From assembly GCA_003635265.1 (NCBI GenBank), contig PYIZ01000043.1, positions 1 to 64,000 on the forward strand: a stretch of DNA of 64,000 bases, in the 5' to 3' direction. A model generated the notes under the pieces. The model was given only the letters and a program-made list of their open reading frames with translations. It was not told the DNA's origin and made no database searches. The stretch comes from Candidatus Poribacteria bacterium (GTDB lineage Bacteria > Poribacteria > WGA-4E > PCPOR2b). This document shows positions 18,066-26,124 of the stretch, piece after piece (position 1 is the first letter of the stretch; each line of letters opens with the position of its first letter). Position numbers and translations under genes: made by a program.

Positions 18066-18170
18066 TTAAGTAGCCGTTCCTCCCAGTCCGAAACTCAGAT
18101 GGGCAGAGTCAAGACGAGTTCCCTGATTATTCAATATACTATAATTGATCTGTTTAAGTACTTCTTGCAT
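18066..18170 (-). CDS. Candidate 34-residue peptide gene upstream of rsgA
   Basis: The ATG at 18170 is preceded by AGGTGG at good spacing and opens 34 codons. The peptide begins MQEVLKQINYSILNNQ and ends LDSAHLSFGLGGTAT. A terminator follows after 24 bases, and rsgA starts 85 bases after the stop. I do not recognise the peptide. It could be a leader peptide, a small secreted or modified peptide, or chance. The clean ribosome site, gene-like codons and matched terminator argue against chance. No radical-SAM or lanthipeptide-type enzyme is nearby. Confidence 0.5.
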   Translation of the reverse strand: MQEVLKQINYSILNNQGTRLDSAHLSFGLGGTAT

Positions 18171-18398
18171 GACTTTGCACCACCTTTCTATATTATTTGA
18201 TTGAGTTGCTATCTATATCTAACGCCTATTTCTAATCGAAGTTACAACTCCACCTAATTGTAACACACTTAAACCCCAACCTCAAGTAAAACTTCAATCA
18301 ATTTTGAACCATTCAGATATCTTCCCAACAAGGGTCGATGCTGACTATCAATTTTTATGCCAACTAGTCTCAATCGCCCCTTACACCCATGAATTCAC

Positions 18399-18427
18399 TT
18401 GTCATCACAGGTTGAATTTGCTATAAT
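18399..18427 (+). promoter_or_regulatory. Near-consensus promoter for the LPS gene string
   Basis: TTGTCA (18399-18404), 17 bases, TATAAT (18422-18427), with TGC as extended -10. The expected transcription start is about 18434, only about 4 bases before the ATG at 18438, so the mRNA may be nearly leaderless. Confidence 0.8.
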
Positions 18428-18437
18428 AGGGACAGGT

Positions 18438-19322
18438 ATGTGGCGCACTCTGAAAGATTATTGTTACGCATTTACGGCAAAATGTATAGGTCAGTGTATT
18501 GCTCGGCTGCCTCGTAAACTCGCTTTATTCATAGGCGTTTATCTTGCTACAGCCGTTTTTTTGTTGTCCCATCGCGAAAAGGATAAGGCGTACAGGCATC
18601 TAGCACAGAGCCTTGGGATGGGTCAACCGATAGCAGGTAGGCTTGTCCGACGCTCCTTCCAGAACATCGGTAAGAACTTGATGGAATTTATGCAGCTGCC
18701 TCGTATGTCTCCTGAGACGCTCCATCGGCTTGTTACCCTTGAGGGAAGAGAACATATTGATAAGGCACTGGCTCAAGGCAGAGGCGCGATCATCCTGACG
18801 GCTCATTTTGGCAATTGGGAACTTCTCGGTGCTAGCATCCTTGCACATGGCTATACAATCCGTGGGATTACCCGTGAGCTGCGATCCAAACGTTTAGACG
18901 CCATTGTTAGCAGCTATCGAGAAAAGGTTGGATGGCAAGGTATAGACCGAGATCGAGCGGTTCGTGAAGTATTACGCTGTCTCAATCGAAATGAACTGAT
19001 CGCTATTCTTGCAGATGTGGACACCCGTACGCGCGGGATCTTCGTTGATTTTTTCGGGAAACCTGCCTACACACCTTATAGCCCGGTAGCTTTCGCGCTT
19101 AAGACAGGGGCTGCGATTTTGCCAACTTTTATTGTCCGTCAACCGGACAATTCACATCGTGCTATTATTGAAGCCCCACTGATTCTACAACAGAGTGGAG
19201 ACAAAGAAGCAGATCTCTTGGTCAACACGCAGCAGTTCACAAAAGTCATTGAATCTTATATTCGACGCTACCCGGAACAGTGGATCTGGATGCATGAACG
19301 CTGGAAAACACAACCTGAATAA
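18438..19322 (+). CDS. LpxL/HtrB-like lipid A acyltransferase
   Basis: The product of 294 residues has an N-terminal hydrophobic helix (about residues 28-45) and the acyltransferase motif HFGNWE (His123-Glu128), the HxxxxD/E catalytic box of lysophospholipid/lipid A acyltransferases, followed by conserved GKPAYTPYSPVAFALKTGA. It would add a secondary acyl chain to lipid A at the inner membrane. The ATG at 18438 lies about 4 bases after the predicted transcript start. It overlaps the next gene by 29 bases. Together with lptC, lptA and lptB downstream it shows that the organism makes an LPS-type outer membrane. Confidence 0.88.
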   Translation: MWRTLKDYCYAFTAKCIGQCIARLPRKLALFIGVYLATAVFLLSHREKDKAYRHLAQSLGMGQPIAGRLVRRSFQNIGKNLMEFMQLPRMSPETLHRLVTLEGREHIDKALAQGRGAIILTAHFGNWELLGASILAHGYTIRGITRELRSKRLDAIVSSYREKVGWQGIDRDRAVREVLRCLNRNELIAILADVDTRTRGIFVDFFGKPAYTPYSPVAFALKTGAAILPTFIVRQPDNSHRAIIEAPLILQQSGDKEADLLVNTQQFTKVIESYIRRYPEQWIWMHERWKTQPE

Positions 19323-19875
19323 CCGACACTTACATATCACATTTCAAGTATTCTTCCTTTTGGTAGCTTTTGGTCTATTCACCTTTGGCTGTGATAAAGT
19401 AGACGAAGAACCGACAGAACCGGTCCAAGAAACACCTCAACAGATACTGTATACCTTTTCCACCCAACACGCGGACGGGGGTGTTACGCGGTGGATACTT
19501 GTCGCTGAGGAGGCAACATTCCTGAAAGAGATTGTGGAGATGAAAAAGCCAAGGGTCCAGATCTTTGAGGAGGGTGAGTGGGCAATAACAATAACAGGCG
19601 ATCGGGGCGAGCTTATCGAGTCAAGCAATGATATTCATATTTTTGAGAATGTTGTTGGAAAGAGCCCAGATGGGTTCCTCTACACCGATGAACTTCACTG
19701 GCGAAACAGTGATGGCAAGCTGTTTGCACCGAATATCTCTACGATTGTGCGAGGTGATTCAACAATGGTCGGTCAAGAACTGGAAGGCGATCCGACCCTC
19801 GAAGTGGTTATAATGAAAAATGTCCAATCTAAAATTTATCCAAAGGATGAGAAATTTAATGCAACTGAGAATTAA
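19294..19875 (+). CDS. lptC: LPS export protein LptC (predicted lipoprotein form)
   Basis: The product of about 193 residues has an N-terminal hydrophobic segment ending in FTFGC, a lipobox-like site where classical LptC has a plain membrane anchor. The body fits the LptC beta-jellyroll (ARGEL-like GDRGELIESSNDIHIFENVV and TDELHWRNSDGKLFAP). LptC passes LPS from the LptB2FG transporter to LptA in the periplasm. Assignment rests on weak sequence features plus position before lptA-lptB. The start at 19294 is tentative; the gene overlaps both neighbours. Confidence 0.8.
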   Translation: MNAGKHNLNNRHLHITFQVFFLLVAFGLFTFGCDKVDEEPTEPVQETPQQILYTFSTQHADGGVTRWILVAEEATFLKEIVEMKKPRVQIFEEGEWAITITGDRGELIESSNDIHIFENVVGKSPDGFLYTDELHWRNSDGKLFAPNISTIVRGDSTMVGQELEGDPTLEVVIMKNVQSKIYPKDEKFNATEN

Positions 19876-20542
19876 TTTTATAACAATTCCGAAACCTACC
19901 GTGGCTTTACTTTGGGCAGTTGGCTTGCTCCTTAGTGTTTTTTTGTTCAACAACTATGCGTACCCAGTCGATGAACAAGAGACCTCCCTACCGCAACAGG
20001 AAGAAATGAGTGATGAAACGCTCTCAGACTCAGAAGATGAGGTTATCGATGTAAGACACGCAGATCGTTTCGAGCAACGTGAAAAAGACGGGGTGACAAT
20101 TTTTACGGGTAACGTTCAAATCGAAAGACCCAACGGCTTCCTGAATGCTGACAAAGTGACTATTCATGAAAACGTCGAAACGAATACAACTGAAAGAACC
20201 GTTGCGGAAGGAAACGTCGAACTTCGAGACGGGGATATTTTCGTCACGTGTGCTTACGCGAACTTGAACCACCTCACCGATATTATATACTTTCACGATG
20301 ATGTCGTTGTTCTCCAAAATGAGGATCGGTTGGAAGCGGATAAATTTTGGTATAACCGGCGTACTGGCGAACGCTCCGGAGAAGGCAATATAAAAGTTCG
20401 GTTCCGTGTGAAGTCTCAAAAGGAACCTGAGACGGAGTTAGAAGAAAAAGAGGCAAAGCCACAAGAAGAAGCAGAATCACAAGAAGAAGAGGCGGTTTCA
20501 CAAGAGGAGGCAGAAAGCAGTGGCAGTCCTTCAAACCCATGA
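19859..20542 (+). CDS. lptA: LPS transport periplasmic protein LptA (OstA-like)
   Basis: The product of about 227 residues has a signal peptide (PTVALLWAVGLLLSVFLF). An OstA/LptA jellyroll follows, with the repeating pattern FEQREKDGVTIFTGNVQIER and NATVAEGN-like segments (TTERTVAEGNVELRDGDI, DRLEADKFWYNRRTGERSGE). It bridges LPS between LptC and LptD. The C-terminal 40 residues are an unusual Glu/Gln-rich acidic repeat (KPQEEAESQEEEAVSQEE). It overlaps lptC by 17 bases and lptB by 23. Start choices at 19820, 19847 and 19859 are all in frame; I took the one with AAAGGA upstream. Confidence 0.85.
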   Translation: MQLRINFITIPKPTVALLWAVGLLLSVFLFNNYAYPVDEQETSLPQQEEMSDETLSDSEDEVIDVRHADRFEQREKDGVTIFTGNVQIERPNGFLNADKVTIHENVETNTTERTVAEGNVELRDGDIFVTCAYANLNHLTDIIYFHDDVVVLQNEDRLEADKFWYNRRTGERSGEGNIKVRFRVKSQKEPETELEEKEAKPQEEAESQEEEAVSQEEAESSGSPSNP

Positions 20543-21263
20543 ACTTGTTAAAAGTTACACAAGACGTGGCCCCATCGTTGTTAATCGAGTCAGCCTTGAA
20601 GTTGAGACAGGGGAAATTGTCGGTTTGCTGGGACCGAATGGTGCGGGCAAGTCAACGACATTTTATATGGTTGTCGGGCTGATCCGCCCCAATACAGGGC
20701 AGATTATCTATGATGATGAGGACATCACATTTCTGCCGATGTATAAACGTGCACGACGGGGTATCGGTTATCTCGCCCAAGAGACCTCTATCTTTCGGAA
20801 GCTGACGGTTAGACAGAACATCGAAGCCATCTTGGAGGTGCGCGATATTCCCAAAAGGGAGCGTGGGGAACAAAGTAAACAACTGATGGAAGAACTTGGT
20901 ATTTCTGAGTTAGCAGATCGTAAGGCATACACCCTTTCGGGTGGCGAATGTCGTCGTGCTGAAATCGCCAGAGCCTTGGCAGCGTCTCCGTCTTTTATTT
21001 TGTTAGATGAACCATTTTCAGGTATAGATCCGATTGCAGTTCAAGACATTAAACAGCTCATTTTGCACTTACGCGATAGAGATCTTGGCGTCTTAATCAC
21101 AGACCACAATGCCTCGGAAATGTTAGGCATCGTTGACCGTGCTTATTTAATTACTGACGGAAAAATCACATTAAGCGGTACTCCAGAAGCACTTGTTGAG
21201 AGTGAGATCGCTAGGGAACAGTACTTGGGACATAATTTTGAACTGCGGCGGTCTCGAATATAA
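20520..21263 (+). CDS. lptB: LPS export ABC transporter ATPase LptB
   Basis: The product of 247 residues is a typical LptB: Walker A GPNGAGKST, Q-loop AQETSIF, signature TLSGGECRRAEIARAL, Walker B FILLDEPFSGIDP and switch His (TDHN). It powers LPS extraction with LptF and LptG, which are not in the window. The GTG start at 20520 follows AGAGGAGG by 9 bases and lies inside the end of lptA, so translation is coupled. Confidence 0.95.
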   Translation: MAVLQTHELVKSYTRRGPIVVNRVSLEVETGEIVGLLGPNGAGKSTTFYMVVGLIRPNTGQIIYDDEDITFLPMYKRARRGIGYLAQETSIFRKLTVRQNIEAILEVRDIPKRERGEQSKQLMEELGISELADRKAYTLSGGECRRAEIARALAASPSFILLDEPFSGIDPIAVQDIKQLILHLRDRDLGVLITDHNASEMLGIVDRAYLITDGKITLSGTPEALVESEIAREQYLGHNFELRRSRI

Positions 21264-21288
21264 CATAGTCATTTGAGGAGATTAAGCC

Positions 21289-22995
21289 ATGAACGTTGGA
21301 ATGAGACAAACCGCGAGCTTACAGCATCGGCTGGTCATGACGCCCAAGCTGCAGCAAGCGATTCAGGTACTTCTGATGTCACGGCTGGATCTGAAGCAGC
21401 ATTTGAGTCAGCAGTTGGAGCAAAATCCGCTCTTAGAGGAAATATCGGAGGATGATGAGCTTGAGGAAATTCTCAATATAGAAAAACTCGATCCAGATAC
21501 CCAATGGAATGAACCCGAAGAAATTATCGATCGTGAGGATAAAGAGCCAGATTTTGACTGGAAGGACTTTCTCGATGACTCCTTCCATCGGGGTGAAAGT
21601 GGAGAGTTTGAGCATTGGGAAAACAACGAAGATCAACGTTCCTCCGATATCGCATGTTTCCAGTCGCTGCACGATTTTCTGATGGACCAACTCAGTGTCG
21701 CACCTTTCTCGGAAATGGATCGGAGAATCGGTGAGCAGATTATTGGCAATCTTGATGATAACGGTCAGTTGCGGACCGGTCCTCTGTTCGATATAAATCC
21801 ATTGTTCCAAAGCCATTTAGATAATAGGGTACTTTCAGAATACCTGCGAAACGCGATCGAAAAAGGGCTGCGTAAGGAATTTGAAAACGACGAAATTGCG
21901 CTTTCTCAAAATGCGACCATTACTGTGAAGTCAGAAGATAGCTGTTGGCTGATAGCCGATGCAGCGGGTGAACAAACCTATACAGTCAACAAGGAAGATG
22001 GTCAACTCAATGTCTACAACATCACCCTCGAAGATATTGCAGTCGCTGTCGGTTGCGACGTGGACGAGGTAGAAGCTGTCTTACACTTTATCCACAACAA
22101 TTTTGAGCCTATCGGAATCGCTTATCGAACCATCCCGGAAACTCTGATTACACAGATGAGAGCTGCACAAATTGAGAAGCCACTCGCAGAAATGGTTATC
22201 AAGCACCACTGGGCGGATTTAACGGATAATCATCTCCAGCGTATCGCCCAAGGACTTGGGGTGCAAATTAGTGAAATTGTAGAAGCGCGGGAACTCATTG
22301 GCACCTTAGATCCCTATCCGGGGCGTCACTTCTCTGACCCAAGAGATCCAAGAGCACCTGAAACAATCATCCCCGATGTTACAATTGAAAAAATTGACGG
22401 GGAATACCGAGTTATCACTAATGACGACGGTATGCCTCGACTACGTTTGAACCCGGTTTATGTTGATTGGATGATGAACGGCAACAAAAGTCTAGATGCC
22501 AATACGAAGGAGTGGCTAGAGGTTCGCAGAACTCAGGCAAGGGATTTGTTACAAAGTATTGTGCAGCGTCGCCAAACGATTGCAAGGGTAACCGAAGCAA
22601 TCTTTGAAGTACAGGCGGATTTCTTGGAGCAAGGAGTTGAGGGACTTAAACCGTTGGTATTAAAGCAGATAGCAGATATGGCGGGTGTCCATGAGTCAAC
22701 AGTCAGCCGGGTCACGTCGAATAAGTACGTTGAAACACCTCAAGGTATCTACAGGCTGAAATACTTTTTCAGCGGTGAACTTCCCACGGATTCCGGATCA
22801 AATGTTGCTGCAACCACAGTCAAAGAGAAGATTAAGGACATGATTGAGAATGAGGACGCAGCGAAACCGTTGAGTGATAAGGCAATTTCTGATGCCTTGG
22901 AAGCGCAAGGGATCCATACGGCAAGACGAACCGTTGCCAAATATCGTGAGGAACTTAATATCTTACCATCTCCTAAAAGGAAACGGAAATGGTAG
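21289..22995 (+). CDS. rpoN: RNA polymerase sigma-54 factor RpoN with an inserted segment
   Basis: The product of 568 residues has region I (LQHRLVMTPKLQQAIQVLLM and QNPLLEE), an acidic region II, the core-binding domain, and the C-terminal DNA-binding part with HESTVSRVTSNKYVETPQG and the RpoN box ARRTVAKYRE (545-554). Usual length is about 430-500; the extra length is an insertion of about 80 residues (162-243) between IIGNLDDNGQL and YNITLEDIAVAVG. RBS AGGAGA is 7 bases before the ATG. It lies directly after lptB, as in many Gram-negative bacteria. Confidence 0.95.
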   Translation: MNVGMRQTASLQHRLVMTPKLQQAIQVLLMSRLDLKQHLSQQLEQNPLLEEISEDDELEEILNIEKLDPDTQWNEPEEIIDREDKEPDFDWKDFLDDSFHRGESGEFEHWENNEDQRSSDIACFQSLHDFLMDQLSVAPFSEMDRRIGEQIIGNLDDNGQLRTGPLFDINPLFQSHLDNRVLSEYLRNAIEKGLRKEFENDEIALSQNATITVKSEDSCWLIADAAGEQTYTVNKEDGQLNVYNITLEDIAVAVGCDVDEVEAVLHFIHNNFEPIGIAYRTIPETLITQMRAAQIEKPLAEMVIKHHWADLTDNHLQRIAQGLGVQISEIVEARELIGTLDPYPGRHFSDPRDPRAPETIIPDVTIEKIDGEYRVITNDDGMPRLRLNPVYVDWMMNGNKSLDANTKEWLEVRRTQARDLLQSIVQRRQTIARVTEAIFEVQADFLEQGVEGLKPLVLKQIADMAGVHESTVSRVTSNKYVETPQGIYRLKYFFSGELPTDSGSNVAATTVKEKIKDMIENEDAAKPLSDKAISDALEAQGIHTARRTVAKYREELNILPSPKRKRKW

Positions 22996-23071
22996 GCAAT
23001 TGAGATTTGCCGATCTGTAATGAATCGGCAGTCGCCAATGCAGCATTAATTCAAAGAAGGGAGTCTAAGGT

Positions 23072-23641
23072 ATGCAAATCCATCTTACGAGTCGTCACTT
23101 TGAAATTACAGATGATATTAAAACTTACATTGTGAAGCGTGCTAAGAAGATAGAAGCGATTTTTAGCCCTGTTATCGACTTTCAGGTGGTTATGGAGGTG
23201 GAGAAAAGCCGTTACCGAACAGAAATTACGCTTGCTACACGAAAAGCAACCTTCCATGCCCAAGGTGAAACGCACGATGTTTTCTCATCGCTAGACGACG
23301 TAATAGACAAAATTGAGACACAGATTCGCCGGCATAAAGAGCGAATCAAGGATCGGCGACAGCGTTTGCCTCGGCGTGAGGTCGCAATGCAGTTAAGCGG
23401 TAATGGAAACAACACGTTGGCAGAATCCGATACGGATGATTCATCAAATATGCTGGACCCTCACTTCAGGGCTCCCGAAAAATTCGCTTCTAAGCCGATG
23501 AGCGTAGGAGAAGCTGTGATGCAGCTTCGGACTTCTGGAGATACCTTGCTGCTTTTCTTAAACGCACAGACGGATCAGGTCAACGTTGTATATGAAGATG
23601 ATAACGGTGAATATGGATGGGTTGAACCTCAATTTGTCTAG
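23072..23641 (+). CDS. hpf: Ribosome hibernation promoting factor, long form
   Basis: The product of 189 residues has the N-terminal S30AE domain (MQIHLTSRHFEITDDIKTYI, about residues 1-105) and the C-terminal dimerisation domain (KPMSVGEAVMQLRTSGDTLL, about 132-189) that defines the long form able to form 100S ribosome dimers alone. A variable linker joins them. RBS AAGGGAG precedes the ATG. Position after rpoN is conserved in many bacteria. Confidence 0.93.
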   Translation: MQIHLTSRHFEITDDIKTYIVKRAKKIEAIFSPVIDFQVVMEVEKSRYRTEITLATRKATFHAQGETHDVFSSLDDVIDKIETQIRRHKERIKDRRQRLPRREVAMQLSGNGNNTLAESDTDDSSNMLDPHFRAPEKFASKPMSVGEAVMQLRTSGDTLLLFLNAQTDQVNVVYEDDNGEYGWVEPQFV

Positions 23642-23705
23642 AGGTGGTCGGGAGAGGTATTTCACTGAACGATAGTCTAAGTTGCGCCAATTCACCAAAA
23701 TCTTA

Positions 23706-23742
23706 TCAGTGGAAGTCCCGTCCTTTAGGGCGGGGTAACTGA
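23706..23742. repeat. Perfect-looking hairpin resembling an IS200/IS605-type end
   Basis: TCAGT, GGAAGT, then CCCGTCC-TTTA-GGGCGGG, then GTA and ACTGA. The inner stem is 7 bp with one G-T pair and the outer one 5 bp. The sequence AGTCCCGTCCTTTAGGGCGG is of the type found at the ends of IS200/IS605 elements (from memory). No transposase or tnpB lies near, so it would be a solo end, a small passenger element, or the terminator of hpf (no T tract follows). Confidence 0.45.
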
Positions 23743-23865
23743 CATATACTTGGTACGATTTTCCTCCGGGCGTAACCTGTCCCAATCTATTTGGCGGCAG
23801 CTCCCTACTCTCTTTTAAGTTGCCACACTGATTAGATTAGATTAATCCACCAAAGGAACAGTTGA

Positions 23866-24885
23866 ATGCCAGACCATATAATGACGGTGCGTCAGCTAAT
23901 TAAATATGCCGGTTATGAGCTACAACTTGAAGTTGCAGCTGGACATGATGGACTAGATCGTGCACTCAAAACGGCGGAATCGAATCGTCCGGGGCTCGCC
24001 CTGTGTGGACATTACGATCACTTTGGACATGAACGGGTTCAAATTCTAGGGCATGGTGAAATTTCATATATAGAAAACCTTCCTATTATAGATCAAGCTG
24101 CAGTATTGCAGAAATTTCTCTCATACGATCTCCCATGCGTGATCGTTACAAATAACCTGCCAGCCCCTTCAGAACTTGTCACCATTGCTAATCATACAAA
24201 TATACCAATTCTGACCACTCGGCTATCATCTGCCGTTTGCACAACCCGGTTGCTGTTGTTCCTTGAAGATGAATTTGGGCCCTCAGAATATGTTCACGGG
24301 AACTTGGTTGATGTGTTCGGGGTTGGGGTTTTAATCCTCGGCGAAAGTGGAATCGGCAAAAGCGAATGTGCCTTGGAACTCCTCCAGCGGGGACATCGCC
24401 TCATTGCAGACGACACTGTTCTTTTGAAACGGGTATCTGGCCACCGCGTTTTCGGGATGCGTGTCCAACCGATGAAGCATTACATGGAGGTCCGGGGGTT
24501 AGGGATTGTCGATGTCATTGGACTCTTTGGGGTCACCGCGGTCGGCGATCGCACACAGGTTGAGTTGGTCGTAACACTGGAACATTGGGACGAAAACAAA
24601 GTGTACAACCGAACGGGGCTTGATGAAGAAGTATACAGTTTTCATAATGAACGGATACCATACCTCGTCATTCCTGTGGCGCCCGGACGAAATATCTCAA
24701 ACCTGATCGAAGCTGCAGCGATGAACCTCTGGGGACAAAAGTTGGGGTTCCACGCAGCAAAAGAACTTAATGAAACTCTCATTTCAGATATGGCAGAGCA
24801 GAGCGACGAAACCGCGCTTGACGAATGGCAGCACACAACGCTTCATCGTGAAATTTTGGAGCCAACAAAATCAAAGGTAAACTAA
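23866..24885 (+). CDS. hprK: HPr kinase/phosphorylase
   Basis: The product of 339 residues has the HprK N-terminal domain and the C-terminal kinase domain. Visible motifs are the catalytic His in YVHGNLVDV (about 144), the P-loop GESGIGKSE (159-167) and the signature MEVRGLGIVDVIGLFG. It phosphorylates and dephosphorylates Ser46 of HPr. RBS AAAGGAACAGTTGA precedes the ATG. The next gene is its substrate HPr, 30 bases downstream. A 224-base gap with the hairpin above separates it from hpf. Confidence 0.95.
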   Translation: MPDHIMTVRQLIKYAGYELQLEVAAGHDGLDRALKTAESNRPGLALCGHYDHFGHERVQILGHGEISYIENLPIIDQAAVLQKFLSYDLPCVIVTNNLPAPSELVTIANHTNIPILTTRLSSAVCTTRLLLFLEDEFGPSEYVHGNLVDVFGVGVLILGESGIGKSECALELLQRGHRLIADDTVLLKRVSGHRVFGMRVQPMKHYMEVRGLGIVDVIGLFGVTAVGDRTQVELVVTLEHWDENKVYNRTGLDEEVYSFHNERIPYLVIPVAPGRNISNLIEAAAMNLWGQKLGFHAAKELNETLISDMAEQSDETALDEWQHTTLHREILEPTKSKVN

Positions 24886-24915
24886 CAGCCGCGTCAGCCG
24901 AGAAGGAAGATAGTT

Positions 24916-25185
24916 ATGATTGAACAATTGGTGACAATCCGCAATGCGCTCGGTTTGCATGCCCGTCCCGCCGGCGTGTTGTCTCAAGCGGCAAATCAAT
25001 TCTCTTCCAGCATCTACATCCAAAAAGGGCTGATGAAAGTCAATGCGAAAAGTATCATGGGAATCATGATGCTAGCAGCGAGCCACGGCACTCAACTTAC
25101 GATTCGGGCAGAAGGTCCCGATGAAGAAGAAGCTATTGAAGCTCTATCGAAATTGGTTGAAAGCGGCTTCGATGAGACGGGCTAA
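24916..25185 (+). CDS. ptsH: Phosphocarrier protein HPr
   Basis: The product of 89 residues has His15 in GLHARPAG, the site phosphorylated by enzyme I, and Ser46 in NAKSIMGI, the HprK site. Both sites are intact. No enzyme I or sugar permease gene is in the window. With hprK next to it and rpoN/hpf upstream, a regulatory rather than sugar-transport role is likely, as in many Gram-negative bacteria with an incomplete PTS. Confidence 0.95.
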   Translation: MIEQLVTIRNALGLHARPAGVLSQAANQFSSSIYIQKGLMKVNAKSIMGIMMLAASHGTQLTIRAEGPDEEEAIEALSKLVESGFDETG

Positions 25186-25240
25186 AATGTCTCCAATGGG
25201 ATTGCATTCCAACCTAGTCAACTTAAATTAGGAGGCTCAC

Positions 25241-26065
25241 ATGACACAGGAAGAGAGATACCTATTTGACCTGCACGGATATTTGGTACTGCGCGGGGTG
25301 CTGTCCTCCGATATACATCGGCGACTCAACGAAACGATAGACTATCTTGAAACGCTCAATGATAATCAGACCGCAGCCCTAGGCGCCGAACGGAAATATC
25401 GCGCCTCGGACAACGTCTATGCCCAGACGGGTGTTCCGTCAGAAGGCGGCTTAGGGGATTATGACTGTCAGGTGCTCTGCTACGGTGGTCCCTTTGAGGA
25501 ACTCATTGACCTGCCCCAGACACTTCAATACATTGAGGAAATGATCGGTGAGCCAGCCCGGCTTGATGCAGCCAGCTTTATGTCGCGGAACAGCGGAGGG
25601 GCGTTTCGGTTCCATCACGGTTATGCGGAGTTACTGCCTTATAGCGAATATGCTTTCCGAGATGGCGCATTCAAGTGCGTGAGCGTGAAAATTGGGTATG
25701 CGTTGACGGATGTTGATGTCGAAGACGGTTGTTTTGCTGTTATCCCCGGAAGCCACAAGAGCAACTTCACTAACCCGCTCGTGGGGCAGATTCCGGATCC
25801 CACCCATCCACTTGTGCAGCCGTTGCCGTGTAAAGCTGGTGATGCCATCATCTTCTCCGAAGACCTATCCCACGGGGCTGTAGAGAACCACCGTTCAAAG
25901 GTACGGCGGACACTGTTTTATTCGTATGCACCCGCGTTTCACTGCACTTGGCACGGTTTGGCAATGACTGCGGAAGGTTTTGAGCAGCGTGCAACCCCGC
26001 GTCGGCTCGAACTTATTCAAGGACCTGCCCCGTTCGCTCATGCGTCCGAAGCCGATGTCCGCTAA
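25241..26065 (+). CDS. Phytanoyl-CoA dioxygenase (PhyH) family protein with HxG site
   Basis: The product of 274 residues fits the PhyH family of Fe(II)/2-oxoglutarate oxygenases: LTDVDVEDGCFAVIPGSHKS, the distal His211 in EDLSHGAVENH and Arg222/223 for 2-oxoglutarate. The proximal metal motif, HxD/E in most members, reads HHG (125-127) in AFRFHHGYAE. Loss of the carboxylate is known from Fe/2OG halogenases of this superfamily, but HxG is also usual in one uncharacterised PhyH branch. RBS TAGGAGG precedes the ATG. It lies 55 bases after ptsH and could be transcribed from it. Confidence 0.85.
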   Translation: MTQEERYLFDLHGYLVLRGVLSSDIHRRLNETIDYLETLNDNQTAALGAERKYRASDNVYAQTGVPSEGGLGDYDCQVLCYGGPFEELIDLPQTLQYIEEMIGEPARLDAASFMSRNSGGAFRFHHGYAELLPYSEYAFRDGAFKCVSVKIGYALTDVDVEDGCFAVIPGSHKSNFTNPLVGQIPDPTHPLVQPLPCKAGDAIIFSEDLSHGAVENHRSKVRRTLFYSYAPAFHCTWHGLAMTAEGFEQRATPRRLELIQGPAPFAHASEADVR

Positions 26066-26124
26066 TATCAGTCTCAATGAGTTGAAAACGGACATAATTC
26101 TTGAAAAATCAGTAGGTGAGTCCC

